A DNA stretch of 64,000 nt, from positions 8,917,282 through 8,981,281 of the forward strand of contig BSQZ01000013.1 of NCBI GenBank assembly GCA_033239005.1, in the 5' to 3' direction. Positions 53,201 to 64,000 of the stretch are shown in pieces. The notes beneath the pieces are model-generated. The model searched no databases and was not told where the DNA came from. It saw nothing but the letters and a program-made list of their open reading frames with translations. The DNA is from Lamellibrachia satsuma (lineage: Eukaryota > Annelida > Polychaeta > Sabellida > Siboglinidae). The stretch's first letter is position 1. Each line of letters opens with the position of its first letter. A program made the position numbers and the translations under genes.

Positions 53201-53205
<5 letters not shown>
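52739..53205. other. Transporter 3' flank, no gene seen
   Basis: Probably 3' UTR and flank; no canonical AATAAA before about 53513 was noticed. Confidence 0.35.
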
Positions 53206-53263
<58 letters not shown>

Positions 53264-53318
53264 CATATATAAATATTTATTAGTTATATATATATATAAA
53301 TATATAAATATATATATA

Positions 53319-53384
<66 letters not shown>

Positions 53385-53455
53385 TGCATGCATTCATCCA
53401 TCCATCCATACATACATACATACATACATACAAACATACATACATACATTGTTAA
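53206..53455. repeat. (AT)n and (CATA)n microsatellites
   Basis: Compound TA repeats to 53380, then catgcatg/catc/cata tetranucleotides to 53448. Confidence 0.93.
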
Positions 53456-53856
53456 CTTCTACATTGTCGTTATTCGGGTTGTCATACACACGACAAAAAC
53501 CCATCGCTAAAGCAATAAAACAGTCTGTCTAAGTCATCAACGCCACCAGAAGTAACATCTTCCGCCATTGCTGCTGTCGTAAATGTTGATAATCAGTTAA
53601 GTAAAACCATGAAAATCTCGAAACAAATGTATTAAGCAATTACCCACGACTACTCCTATTGAAATATTAAGGCATTTGCCTTAACGACAATGTATAAGTG
53701 GCTCCACATAGTGGATAATTGTTTTTAATAGTGTTTTAATAGTGGACATTCGTCAATGCCACTATACTGACTTCTCGTACCGTTACACACAAAGCGGCCG
53801 GTATAATGACCTATTGTACTGAAATGGTTAATGGCGTTTGGCGCAGGAGGGTTTCT

Positions 53857-54208
53857 AAAGGCCGGTGTACAAAAATTATTGATTACCAAATAGGTTGATA
53901 GATATAGTGTCGTGGGATATTATGGTTCAAGAATTGGTCGTGTAAACTCCCTCGCGAAACCGATTAACGTGGTCAATTTGTGGCTACGAAAGCGTTAGTG
54001 GAATTATGGCTGGTTCCAATTACGCCGACAGCAGTTGTACGCGAACTTTCACCAAAGCTGAAACGGGGAGTGGCGCGAGTCAAGGTCTCGGTGGCAGTGT
54101 CTAGACATGTGGATTGTCTGAACGCATACATAATTTAGCTGCGCATTTTCATGCGACATGATGTAGCCCGACCAACCGAGAAACAAATCGCTCGTGTAAA
54201 TCGGCCTT
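53857..54208. mobile_element. MITE with AAGGCCGG-type ends
   Basis: The left end aaaggccggtgtaca and the inverse of the right end, aaggccgatttacacgagc, form imperfect terminal inverted repeats about 350 bp apart. The interior right half aligns with 36001-36230. No coding content; the target duplication is unclear. Confidence 0.55.
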
Positions 54209-54659
54209 AAAGGCAGCTCCAAAACATGTGAACTGCATCCAGAGATAGACAAATAAAAAAAACATATTTTAGCGATGGTAAAATGACACATTCGTATTAC
54301 TGTATATTAAAAACTGCAGAACATTCTACAGTGTTAACATTTTTACTTACTAAGTCGTGTGTTTTGTGTAAAGATCGCTTGCAGTGTACGATTTCACGGA
54401 CGCCTCCCCGGCCGCACACACACGGTTTGACTGTTAACGGTAGATGGCACCACTGATCGGATTGATTCGTATTGGCACTATGCCCATATGTATTATAATT
54501 AATGACACTAACATAAAAGCGTACAAATAAAGTAGGTGTTTAGGTTGTTATTTATCAGCCACCAGACCGTCCGTCGTAACATTAACTGCAGAAGCATCAA
54601 TTGTGGACGTTCATTAATGGCAGACCGTTCGGATATTAAGACATTAATTGCAGGCCGTT
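54209..54659. other. Intergenic, no gene seen
   Basis: No supported exon; leads into the 22-bp array. Confidence 0.35.
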
Positions 54660-54970
54660 CAGTTGAATCAGTTCCGGTTGTTCAGTCTGTTGTTGTCGTT
54701 CGTTCAGTCTGTTGTTGTCGTTTGTTCAGTCTGTTGTTGTCTTTTGTTCAGTCTGTTGTTGTCGTTTGTTCAGTCTGTTGTTGTCGTTTGTTCAGTCTGT
54801 TGTTGTCTTTTGTTCAGTCTGTTGTTGTCGTTTGTTCAGTCTGTTGTTGTCATTATTTCAGTCCGTTGTTGTCGTTTGTTCAGTCTGTTGTTGTCGTTTG
54901 TTCAGTCTGTTGTTGTCATTAGTTCAGTCCGTTGTTGTCGTTTGTTCAATCTGTTGTTGTCGTTTGCTGG
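54660..54970 (+). repeat. 22-bp minisatellite
   Basis: About 14 units of gttcagtctgttgttgtcgt plus tt, with C/T variants. Ser-Val-Cys-rich frames are artefacts. Confidence 0.94.
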
Positions 54971-54984
54971 ACAAACTCGGCCAC

Positions 54985-55390
54985 AACACACACACCAAAC
55001 ACATTGTTGCACGCAAGGCATAATGCCACATACACATCACATACATCGCATACACATACACAAAGTAGAATATCACACATACATCGTTGTACACAAAGTG
55101 CACTAAAACAAACAAATCCTTGTACACAAAGTGTAATGCCATACACGTATATAAACAAAGTTCAATGTCACATACGGATCGCTGTACATAATGTACAATG
55201 CAATACACTCAATTGCAGCATTCATTTGTATTATGCAATTTGTGCAATTTGCATGTAAAGAAAATAGTTTTAAAATGTCCCTGAACATTAACACCCCCTA
55301 TACTTCTTTGTACACTTCTTTGTACAGTGCCCATTATACATCAATATGCTTTAAAATACAACGTCACATACACATCGATGTACGCAAAGT
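54985..55390 (+). repeat. Degenerate array of roughly 40-50 bp units, left part
   Basis: Loose repeats of cacatacacatcgttgtaca followed by caaagt-aatgc. The same motif reappears at 56245-56300 beyond the LINE fragment and microsatellites, suggesting an array split by insertion. Confidence 0.55.
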
Positions 55391-55394
55391 AGAA

Positions 55395-55918
55395 TATACG
55401 AGGAAAATTTGGAGCAACAAGAAATTTACCCTGAGATCTAAACTCCGCTTCTATAATTCAAACGTTCTCCCAACCCTACTATGCAGCCCTACTGTACAAC
55501 CCTACTGTACGTATGGGAATCATGGCAACTAAAGACAAGCCAAGTAAACAAAATAGATGCATTCGACACCAAATGCCTGCGCAAGATCTTGGGCATTCAC
55601 TGGAGCGACCATGTGATAAATAAAAAGGTCCTGATACGACCAGGTCAACCTCTGGCATCCGCAACCATTTGTAGAAGACGCATGAGCTGGGTCGGCCACG
55701 TCACGAGGCTCCCAACTACTAGACCTGCCAAGCAAGTAATGTGGTAGACACCAGCTGGTCAGAGAAGGAGAAGAAGACCGATAATGAACTGGCGCCAGAC
55801 CGTCGACCACGACCTACAGATGGGCAACAAAAGATGGAGCGACGTCAGCATGCTAGCGAACAACAGACCTGGGTGGAATGCTTTGACTGCCTCATGCGTC
55901 TATAGACGCGGGAGCCAC
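55395..55918 (+). pseudogene. LINE reverse transcriptase C-terminal domain, broken
   Basis: Frames give LYVWESWQLKTSQVNKIDAF, TKCLRKILGIHWSDHVINKK, TGQP-like PGQPLASATICRRRMSWVGH, VTRLPTTRPAKQVMW, TPAGQRRRRRPIMNWRQTVD and NRPGWNALTASCVYRRGSH ending in TAA at about 55920. This is the full order of a LINE C-terminal region (YGSETW, RCLRRILG-W-D, RR-SWLGHVARMP, GRRRRGRP-W). It carries one in-frame TAG and one frame change, and lacks the polymerase. Its 3' end runs into (TAAG)n. Confidence 0.8.
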
Positions 55919-56228
<310 letters not shown>

Positions 56229-56300
56229 CGTGTGTATATATCGGAAAATGTCGCACACACATTGCTGTACACACAATGCAATGCTACATACACATAGTTG

Positions 56301-57245
56301 CTTCGCTTTATGAATGAACACCAATTCCGCTTGCCACAGGCCCCTACTCACCGAGACACAGTATATATCGTAGCCGACCTCAGCGACGCCGACCAGCCAG
56401 TGCCCGCTATAAAGGCGCTCATGAGTATGTCCGCTGAAATCAAGACACGTTCAGTGGCTATTTTGTATGAACAGTCCAATTTACGTTTAACATACGTTTC
56501 TATGATATGGAAGAAGTAATGTATTGAAACCCTCTTGATGACATATCAGCTCTGCGGTATTCATCCCACCGCTGCCTCCATACAAACAGATTGGTGAACA
56601 CGATTTGGGGGACTGTATCACCATTTCCGTCACTCATCCTGTCACTACGGATTTCAACCAAAAATGCGGCATGTTACGATGACGGATCAATAACTGCCAC
56701 GAATGTGCCAGGTTCGGTCTTTACACGTGAATTGTGTGTGCATTAAATTTACGAGGACAACTTATCACAAGGCATCACTTCTGTGGACCTGATCCCAGTG
56801 TTGCTCCAGATTGACGGCTCTGACGCAAATGCGGATCACTCAGCCAAGTCAAAAAGAACAGCAACATTGTTTGATGAATCTACTGATCTCTCAGCTGGAT
56901 AAATATATAATTAACCAACCCCAGAAGCAACTGCCTTGCCTGGCGAATCTATTGACCACTCAGCTTTGACATATTTAATGAATCAACCCCAGAAAAACTA
57001 ATTAGTCAATGAACTAGCCAAGAAACAACCAAACGCATCATCTGGAGTCTTTGATCATAATCCTCCAGAGGAAACTAATAAGCTGATAGAATACGTCAAT
57101 AAGCAAAACTACTTCAATATGATCCTACGAATCACATTCATGTAGCGTTTCTCATTAACTGTGTCACGGAAACAACAACAACTCCACAACCGCTACTAGA
57201 GAAGGGAAATCGCAGTTGCTCGACTCAATGCAAGAACACCGGCGG
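56301..57245. other. Intergenic, no gene seen
   Basis: Short frames only (for example 56298-56519). Two weak direct repeats around ctgatctctcagctgg/ttgaccactcagctttg near 56880-56970. Confidence 0.35.
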
Positions 57246-57482
57246 GGGTAAATTACAATGTTCACTGCTGGATCCTGCGAGGCATCCAACACAGCTACCA
57301 TCATCTAGTTCTAAGCCACTTTTTGTTCCCAGTGTTAAGACAAACGTCGAAACTAGAGCTTTCTCAGTTGCCGCATCAACTCTGTGGAACTCACTCTTTG
57401 TTAGCGTTATGTCGGCAAGAAATCTAATAACATTTCGCCGTCGAATAAAACCCCACCTGTTTCATCTCGTGCTTACGTCATA
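57246..57482 (+). pseudogene. LINE C-terminal tail
   Basis: An open plus frame ends VETRAFSVAASTLWNSLFVS, then ARNLITFRRRIKPHLFHLVL and a TAG. The RAFS-AAP-LWNSLP--VR-A--L--FRR-LKTHLF pattern is the usual end of a LINE polyprotein. Nothing upstream belongs to it. Confidence 0.75.
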
Positions 57483-58853
57483 GCTCTTGAACTTGCTGAT
57501 CCGACTGTTCACGACTGGAATTTCTAACCGATTAGAAACTGCCTAATCCTTTTAATCGGGACGTGTTCACTCGCCTAGTCTTAGATGTTGCTCCATAATC
57601 GGTCACAGACCGTGCTGCTCTTAAAGGAGTTGATATGACTGCTGTGGAGGGAAACCACGATGTGCCTCGCAGGCAAATTATGCATTGACATTTCACACGA
57701 GCGATAGAATGTTTTATGCACAAGAGAGCTATCAAACTCATTTGATGATTAATATTATAGAGATACCAGATGTTGCGAAATGGACAGTCTATGACTATGT
57801 GTTTCGTATGGTGTCGCGAGTAAACGGACGTGAATATTCAAAGTATCAAACACCTCCCACAATGCCACATGCGCAAACAGCCATCTTAACTTAAGTTGTT
57901 CCGTATGTTTTTCTTAGATCTTCAATATGTCTATTTTATTATATTAAAATATGACAACACTTTCTGAAAGTCACCAAATCGACAAAGTGTCCAGCTTTCA
58001 TAAGAATCGAACAATTACCAACTAAGGCAATGCAGTCAAAGCCATTATAGTCAATAGAGTCAGCGTCTACCCTAGCACCCGGCCCTAGGCCTAGCACTTT
58101 CCAAGAACTGACACAGCGAGGCTTCCGAACATGCGTAGGCGTAGCAAATTTGTGCAATGGGGTCTTTTACTAGCAAACAGCCTATTTTCGGAGCATTCGT
58201 GACGTAAATAGTTCACACAAATACAGAATGTTGTTTGCACTTGATTAAATAAATGGTAGTGATTTAAAATATTCATCTCTTGCGCAAAGTTTTCGTCTGA
58301 TTCTTGTCAAAATGACATTCTCTTTAGTTCAACAAGTGTTACGAATCGTGACCAGTGCCAGTGCCGTGGTAGTACGGCAGTAGGCCATTTATAGAGTACC
58401 TCAACAGCCAATCTACTGACATTCATCTTCCCGTGATATCTACAATACATTTTGATCATTAGTTCTGAACATTTGTTCACGAAAGATGTTTCGAAAAAGC
58501 AAACGTTACCTTTGAATCGGTCGCTATGTCACAGTTTTAACTGCGCCACGCGTCTGCGTTAGTCGGAAGTTTAGTACGTTACCTGCCCTGCCCCTGGGCC
58601 TATTACCGCTACGTGGCACTGTGGTGGTTGTCGTGGCCAAAACAGTTCTTTTCGCATGACCATGCCATGGTATTGTATTTGTGGTTATCGACAGACAACT
58701 AAAATCGATGTATCTCTGTCACGATTTGAATTGAGAAGCAAGTGTATTGTGTTCTCGCGTACACTAAACGATATGTAATGACTACGTAAAATATAACTAA
58801 TGCATAAAAGCGAGTGAGTTGTTTGCATTTTTTACCATTTTCATTTATTGCAG
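57483..58853. other. Intergenic, no gene seen
   Basis: No supported exon, array or terminal repeat recognised. Confidence 0.35.
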
Positions 58854-58918
58854 GAAGATGATCACAGCCACAGGAACAGCAATATTTGGTTGGGAATGTA
58901 TACAAATTGGCAGTTCAG
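58854..58918 (+). other. Orphan exon candidate, 65 bp
   Basis: A strong acceptor (ttttcatttattgcag) and a strong donor (CAG|GTACGTG) bracket 65 bp open in two frames, one with an internal ATG (MITATGTAIFGWE). It could be a 5' exon of the gene at 60020 or chance; no partner exon confirms it. Confidence 0.25.
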
Positions 58919-60019
58919 GTACGTGCAGACGATATTAAGGTTTTCGTACATAATGTAACATTGGAAATAAATGTTTCTCGGCCTGCTGAATGCACACGGA
59001 AACTTACGTCTTGCGTGGTATCGCTTAAATTTTATTAAGAAAACTATTTCCCCCAAAAACAAAATCAGTGACTCATCCAAAAAAATGTATAGATGTATTG
59101 CCCAGATGTTTCACACACATTGATGACATACAAATTGCGCATATGCGTGAAATAACTGTTTAACATGGACAATTTAAATCAATTGGCCATGTTAAAAAAT
59201 TTAATCGAGGAAAAACCTTTTAAGATTGATAAATGCATTATTTACTATTATTATTCAATGCACCAACGTTACTTTTCCAAAATCCATCTTCAAGGTCGCA
59301 CGAAAGTCACAATTGTCTATATTTCTTTGAATTTGCTGTATCATTTTGATACCAACATTTCACAATTTCATTGTAGACAGACTCTTTATGTATTACAATT
59401 AATGACATACATTATTCCATTAACAGTGTGTAACGTTTCAAAATATCTCGGGGGACTTACAGTGTCCCCCTGGACCCCAGCTGGAAAATAAGCCCACTTC
59501 GCTGGCATATTTAACGATAACCACTACTAATATCATGTCAGCCCGACCTGTATTTGAGCGCGTGTTACGACCCTGCCACCAGACGTGCTTATGGGCAAAT
59601 AGAAACATTGGTTTCTGGTTCCTTAGTATATATATACCTTAAGGTTTGCTAATCTCCAGAAAACCTTTGAAGGGAATGTAGGCCCTACAACGATTGTCAT
59701 TTGTTAACATGGCGACTGTTTTACGGGATATTATTAGTATATAATTTTTATAACAACTCCTTTGGTTCAAATAATGTCTGGCTGTTTGAGAAGCGATAGA
59801 ACTTGTTGATCAGACAAACATTTTGGCCTACGATTCTCTCGTCCATGCTGTGTCAAGACTGCCAAGATTTGTGTTGATAAAATGACGTCATCAGTTTACG
59901 CTAATCTGTATGAAACAAAGCAATGACGTCATTCTTCGAATCACTTCGATACGGCGTGCCGTGTGCGAATAAGCTCGAAAGTATAATTGCGAGAAAAGCG
60001 ACAGATAGCGGTTCTCATC

Positions 60020-62213
60020 ATGGAGACAATTACTGGTGTGTTGAACACTGAGGGCGAAGCCATAACGAGACACTCGGGCGACGGTAAGTATTACATGCAT
60101 ATCATATATTTCTGGCTTTATTTTCGCCAGCATGTAACGTACGTCGTTCGTATATGTCTGGGATTGTTCCTCGGCTTGTACGTCGGGAGACGCTCACGTC
60201 TACATGTTTCGTAATACGAATGTCTATCTATAACTTATTACGCCATCGGTTTACATGAGGGCATTGACACTTTGGTCGGATTTGGCCAAACGGCAGAACG
60301 CGTTAAGGGTTACCTATTAAATTAAATCTATATGGTATAACTATAAAAATAATAATTACTTTTATTTAATTTTAATTAATTTATATTAATTTTACGTAGG
60401 AACATATCACAAAGATGTCGGAACCGGGGGGTCTGATGGACCAGCAGCACCCAAATATTTGTGTGGGTATATATAAGTTGCCCTCTCCCAATATGCTCGC
60501 AGAAACCAACCTCGCCCCCCCCCCCCGAATAGTCAGCAGCTTCCGACGTTTATGGACGAATAAGCCTGTCATTTTCTCCAAGTATGCACTGAAGATGGCG
60601 CGACGAACATCACATCTATGTCCAATCCCCAAACAGAGGTTCGCTTCCGGCCCCTAACTCGGAGCGGAAGCTAGCCTATGTTTAGAGAATGATCTACGTC
60701 ATGAAGTGGATGTAGGTCTACAGCTCTTGTTGTTGGTTAAACAGGCATTGCGACTAGATCCTCCCAGAAGTGAACCCATCAATATTAGTGTGTATATTTT
60801 AGTCGGTCGAGAGGGTTTCTGTAGATTCCCGCCGATAGCGTGTGTATTGAACGGCCGCCATCTTACGTTAGATGACGTCACACCATTTCGTTAGGCGCGT
60901 GTCATTCCAGACTAAACTGTCGAACGGGTTGTTTACCATCTATATTTTACCTTAGCGTTTATTTGTTATTAACCCTAGCTTGCTAAGGTAAAGTACATAA
61001 TCATAGTATACAGCTGCTGAAGTCATAGGTGTCAACGTCTGCTCATGGAAAAGCGAAAACTGCTCATGAAAACGGGGGAAGCACCCTGTCCATTCAACTT
61101 TCGTCGTTTTTTTGTGCTCCGTCTCTTTTACGCGTTGTTTTATGGATCGCCATTTTGATGTCCCTTTCTCGTTCTCGGTGAACGCACGCGCGAGAAAATT
61201 AGAAATCACTTGAGACCGAAGAAATAGAATGTGCTTAGAATGAGACCAAATAAATAAAATGTGCTTATAATGGACTCGTGTGCAACAAATAGTTTTTATC
61301 GTACATTTTGGCTGTTTTTGAAAATTACACAAAATGGGAAATTCTTTTCAAAAAAGCACGACAGCGGAACAACATAAAAAGCGGTATTTACCGCCCGAAA
61401 GCACTAGTGTTGACACCTATACGATGTTGGCGTACTTCTGTTCGATGTGTACACCACGCGCGTTCGGCCCTTCTTCGCTTGTGCTTTGGCTGCGATTGGC
61501 TGGGTAATTTGTATGCACTAACACGAACTACAACTGAGAGGAATGTAACGAACGTATTATTTGTTGCAGGATTCTCTGCGTGCCTATTGGTGGTAGGCAC
61601 CATTTTTGGTGTCATGGGATTTCTACTGATCGCCGGCTTTGTGTGGCGAATTGTAGGTAGCTCTTATGTAGGTGGTGGGAGTGTGGGACGTACAAGTACA
61701 CACGCATGCACGCACTCATGCACGCACGCATGGTGACAGGTCACAGCAATAAGAGTGTCTTTTTACCACGGAGTAACAGTAGAAATAAAACAAAATTATA
61801 CTCGATCGAGTACATTTTAGTCGTTTCACAAACATTTTCCAAAGCAGTCGCATCAATTGTTGCAGAAGAAGAGACGTGAAAAAGAGATTGTGCGGTGCGA
61901 GACATTTGGAAAGGACCCGGACGATGCAACATCGCCCTGCCTCCCGTCATCGCCCGGCCGGCCGTCATCATCCCGCCGCTCGTCATCGTCTTCCGACATT
62001 ACATCATCGGAGGACACAGACGATGACGAGGGCGATGACGGGGACGTCGAGGCAGGCCGCCCGAACAAATCATCCTCGAGGACGACAATGGCTGGACGGT
62101 TTAGGAGAGCGTGGGGCCATCTCTGGCACCGTCAAGAAAAGAAGACGTCTGGCGACCGCCGTTGGAGAAACGTTCTGACGGACGTCATCATGGGAATGAT
62201 TTTCTTTTTCTAG
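60020..62213 (+). CDS. Small single-pass membrane protein with Ser-rich and acidic cytoplasmic tail, three exons
   Basis: Exons 60020-60083 (ATG), 61570-61652 and 61866-62213 (TAG) join in phase: 21 codons and a split Gly, then 27 codons, then 115, giving 164 residues. Residues 1-22 are short and polar; 23-46 (FSACLLVVGTIFGVMGFLLI and on) form one transmembrane helix; KKRREK (50-55) follows as a stop-transfer, so the C-terminus is probably cytoplasmic. A Pro/Ser-rich stretch, a Ser run (88-92) and an acidic cluster (93-112, SSEDTDDDEGDDGD) come next, then a basic Trp-containing end and MIFFF. The exon 2 donor chosen is ATT|GTAGGT; the GTAGCT donor four bases on would break the frame. CpG-rich exon 3 contrasts with AT-rich flanks, and AATAAA lies 318 bp downstream. 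No known family is recognised. Confidence 0.6.
60084..61569. other. Intron 1 of the small membrane-protein gene
   Basis: Contains short open frames with no resemblance to known proteins, a C11 run near 60517, and a short duplication of aaataaaatgtgcttataat type near 61220-61275. Confidence 0.45.
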
Positions 62214-62530
62214 AGTTTTCGATGACGGCGTCAACATTTTATTTTCCGACATTTATTTATTTTATTGATTAATTGATTGAATGAATTATTGATTATTGCA
62301 TGCTTAATTAAGTATTATTCCAATAAGGACACTTTGTATTGATACAAATGAACGTGTTGGATATTAATTGTGCGTTTACTACTTTATACTGCCGTTGTTT
62401 CATTGTACATTTCGTTTTGTTTTCTATTTCTAAAAAATTCTTTTTCTCAACTAGTCTATAATATATTTTCTGTTTTTAAACATTATTATTATTACTACTA
62501 CGACTGCAACTAATGTTATTGTTGTTGTTG

Positions 62531-62536
62531 AATAAA
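62531..62536 (+). promoter_or_regulatory. Polyadenylation signal AATAAA
   Basis: Canonical hexamer after an AT-rich 3' UTR, 318 bp past the TAG at 62211-62213. Confidence 0.5.
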
Positions 62537-62559
62537 ATCATGCATGAATCTGTAGCTGG

Positions 62560-63257
62560 GTGTTTTGTAGGATTCTAGACAAATGTCTATGCATACGAGA
62601 GAGACATAGAGGGTAGCAGGGGTATCAAACCCCCAAATTCCAACTGTTTGTGGCCCATCTCCCACCTATTTTTGAAACCAACCTCCTACCGATTGTTACG
62701 ACCAACCTCCCACCGATTGTTACGACCAACCTCCTACTTCCTGCCACACCCGCTCATATTATGGACTTCAGTGCAGACTTAAATGAAATTGGTTTGTTAT
62801 TTATAAGTGATGTACCCCCCACCCCTTGCCACGCTTCATAGCTACCCCTAGAACTGCGTTCGTTTTGTGAAAGAACCCCCACCTATTATGCATGCATATG
62901 TAGTTCACATGTAGAAAATAGGTCGGTATAATTAATAATTAATCACATGTCCATGTTTATGTTCCTTTAATACGTGTACTGAAGCTCTTCCACTGATACA
63001 CTCGTGAGTCGGAGTCATGACACACTAAGACACACCCTTATGCTTACTCACACACTAGACATCCTCCCAAGGATTCACAATGCTGCCCGAGGGGATTATT
63101 GTCCCAGCTTGTGGAGCGCAGTGAATGTCATCCTCCTCATCAAGCCACTCCAACTCAACACCATTCAAGAACGTACAGAGTTCTCGATGACGTTTTTCCA
63201 GGGGTTGGGATGCAACAAGCTGGTACTTTGTAGAGTTTTGTCACACCATTAAATACT
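62560..63257. other. Intergenic, no gene seen
   Basis: A short imperfect repeat of ccgattgttacgaccaacct occurs at 62689 and 62713. No exon is supported. Confidence 0.4.
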
Positions 63258-63425
63258 AACTTCACTGATGCATAGTAGAGTGCGAATTCCTTTTCCATTA
63301 GAACTCAGTTGAAATGTACCACAAACTGGCAGAGCAACCGATGCTATCAGTCTGATATCGACAGCTAGACGAGCAAAACAAACGTTTTAATAACGAACGG
63401 AATGATCGCCAACCACTCCATGTAA
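63258..63425 (+). repeat. Dispersed repeat core, copy 2
   Basis: Second copy of the core at 3121-3321 (see there), in the same orientation and again followed directly by a tandem array. Confidence 0.65.
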
Positions 63426-63449
63426 GGATCCCCGTACACCTGTATGCCC

Positions 63450-64000
63450 TGTTGTGCTTCATGGATGGCCCCTGTACTTTATGGATGGCTCCTGTACTTT
63501 ATGGATGGCCCTTGTACTTTATGGATGGCTCCTGTACTTTATGGATGGCCCTTGTACTTTATGGATGGCTCATGTACTTTATGGATGGCCCCTGTACTTT
63601 ATGGATGGCCCCTGTACTTTATGGATGGCCCTTGTACTTTATGGATGGCTCCTGTACTTTATGGATGGCCCCTGAACTTTATGGATGGCCAATGTACTTT
63701 ATGGATGGCCCCTGAACTTTATGGATAGCCCCTGTACTTTATCGATGGCCCCTGTACTTTATGGATGGCTCCTGTACTTTATGGATGGCCCCAGTACTTT
63801 ATGGATGGCCCATGTACTTTATGGATGGCTCCTGTACTTTATGGATGGCCCTTGTACTTTATGGATGGTTCCTGTACTTTATGGATGGCCTCTGAACTTC
63901 ATGGATAGCCCCTGTACTTTATCGATAGCCCCTGTACTTTATGGACGGCTCCTGTACTTTATGGATGGTTTCTGTACTTTATGGATGGCTCCTGAACTTT
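63450..64000 (+). repeat. 20-bp minisatellite, running off the window
   Basis: About 27 units of cctgtactttatggatggcc with point variants. Met-Asp-Gly-rich frames are artefacts. Confidence 0.96.

Noticed and set aside
53195..53449. Tyr-Ile-rich frames over AT arrays (also near 5.1, 34.0 and 56.1 kb)
   Set aside because: They are translations of (TA)n microsatellites and are open on both strands.
61857..61865. Start of the acidic-tail protein at TTG 61857 as a single-exon gene
   Set aside because: There is no ATG there, a consensus acceptor ends at 61865, and joining to the membrane-helix exon keeps the frame.

Overview
This is a nuclear genome window from an animal, most likely a mollusc and probably a gastropod. 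The evidence is GT-AG introns of 0.2 to 3.8 kb, abundant minisatellites and long AT, TG and CTG microsatellites, many decayed non-LTR reverse transcriptases, single-exon class A GPCRs of the kind expanded in molluscs, and no operons. The species call is inference; no sequence search was run.

Four loci look like real genes. (1) 6459-10838 (+): seven exons encode 388 residues and a stop, forming four copies of an unrecognised 75-100 residue repeat; the 5' end is not found. (2) 20585-21538 (-): an intact single-exon class A GPCR of 317 residues, the one good copy in a cluster of GPCR pseudogenes (15087-21538). (3) 46269-52738 (+): eight exons of an SLC16 monocarboxylate transporter; only the start exon is missing. 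(4) 60020-62213 (+): three exons predicted for a 164-residue single-pass membrane protein with a Ser-rich and acidic tail.

Layout: 1-6458 is tandem repeats, including about 1 kb of perfect (TG)n and hairpin-bearing satellite units. 6459-11290 is gene 1 and the minisatellite holding its stop codon. 11291-15086 is intergenic. 15087-25560 is a GPCR segmental-duplication cluster plus a mobile element with a PIN/FEN-like protein; matching inverted ends (16347-16364 and 25517-25535) with a 3-bp GTA duplication bracket 9.2 kb that includes the receptor copies. 25560-46260 is transposon debris: two hAT-type elements with perfect 8-bp target duplications, a tRNA-derived SINE, and several LINE remnants, one of whose coding end has been amplified into a 1.25 kb minisatellite. 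46269-52738 is the transporter. 52739-60000 is more LINE and MITE debris. 60020-62540 is the small membrane-protein gene. The right end holds a second copy of a dispersed repeat found near 3.1 kb and a 20-bp minisatellite.

A recurring theme is tandem arrays that grew from exon edges: the gene 1 stop codon, the transporter exon 3 acceptor, and the LINE C-terminus. The genes do not form a pathway; apart from the duplicated receptors, their proximity shows no shared function.
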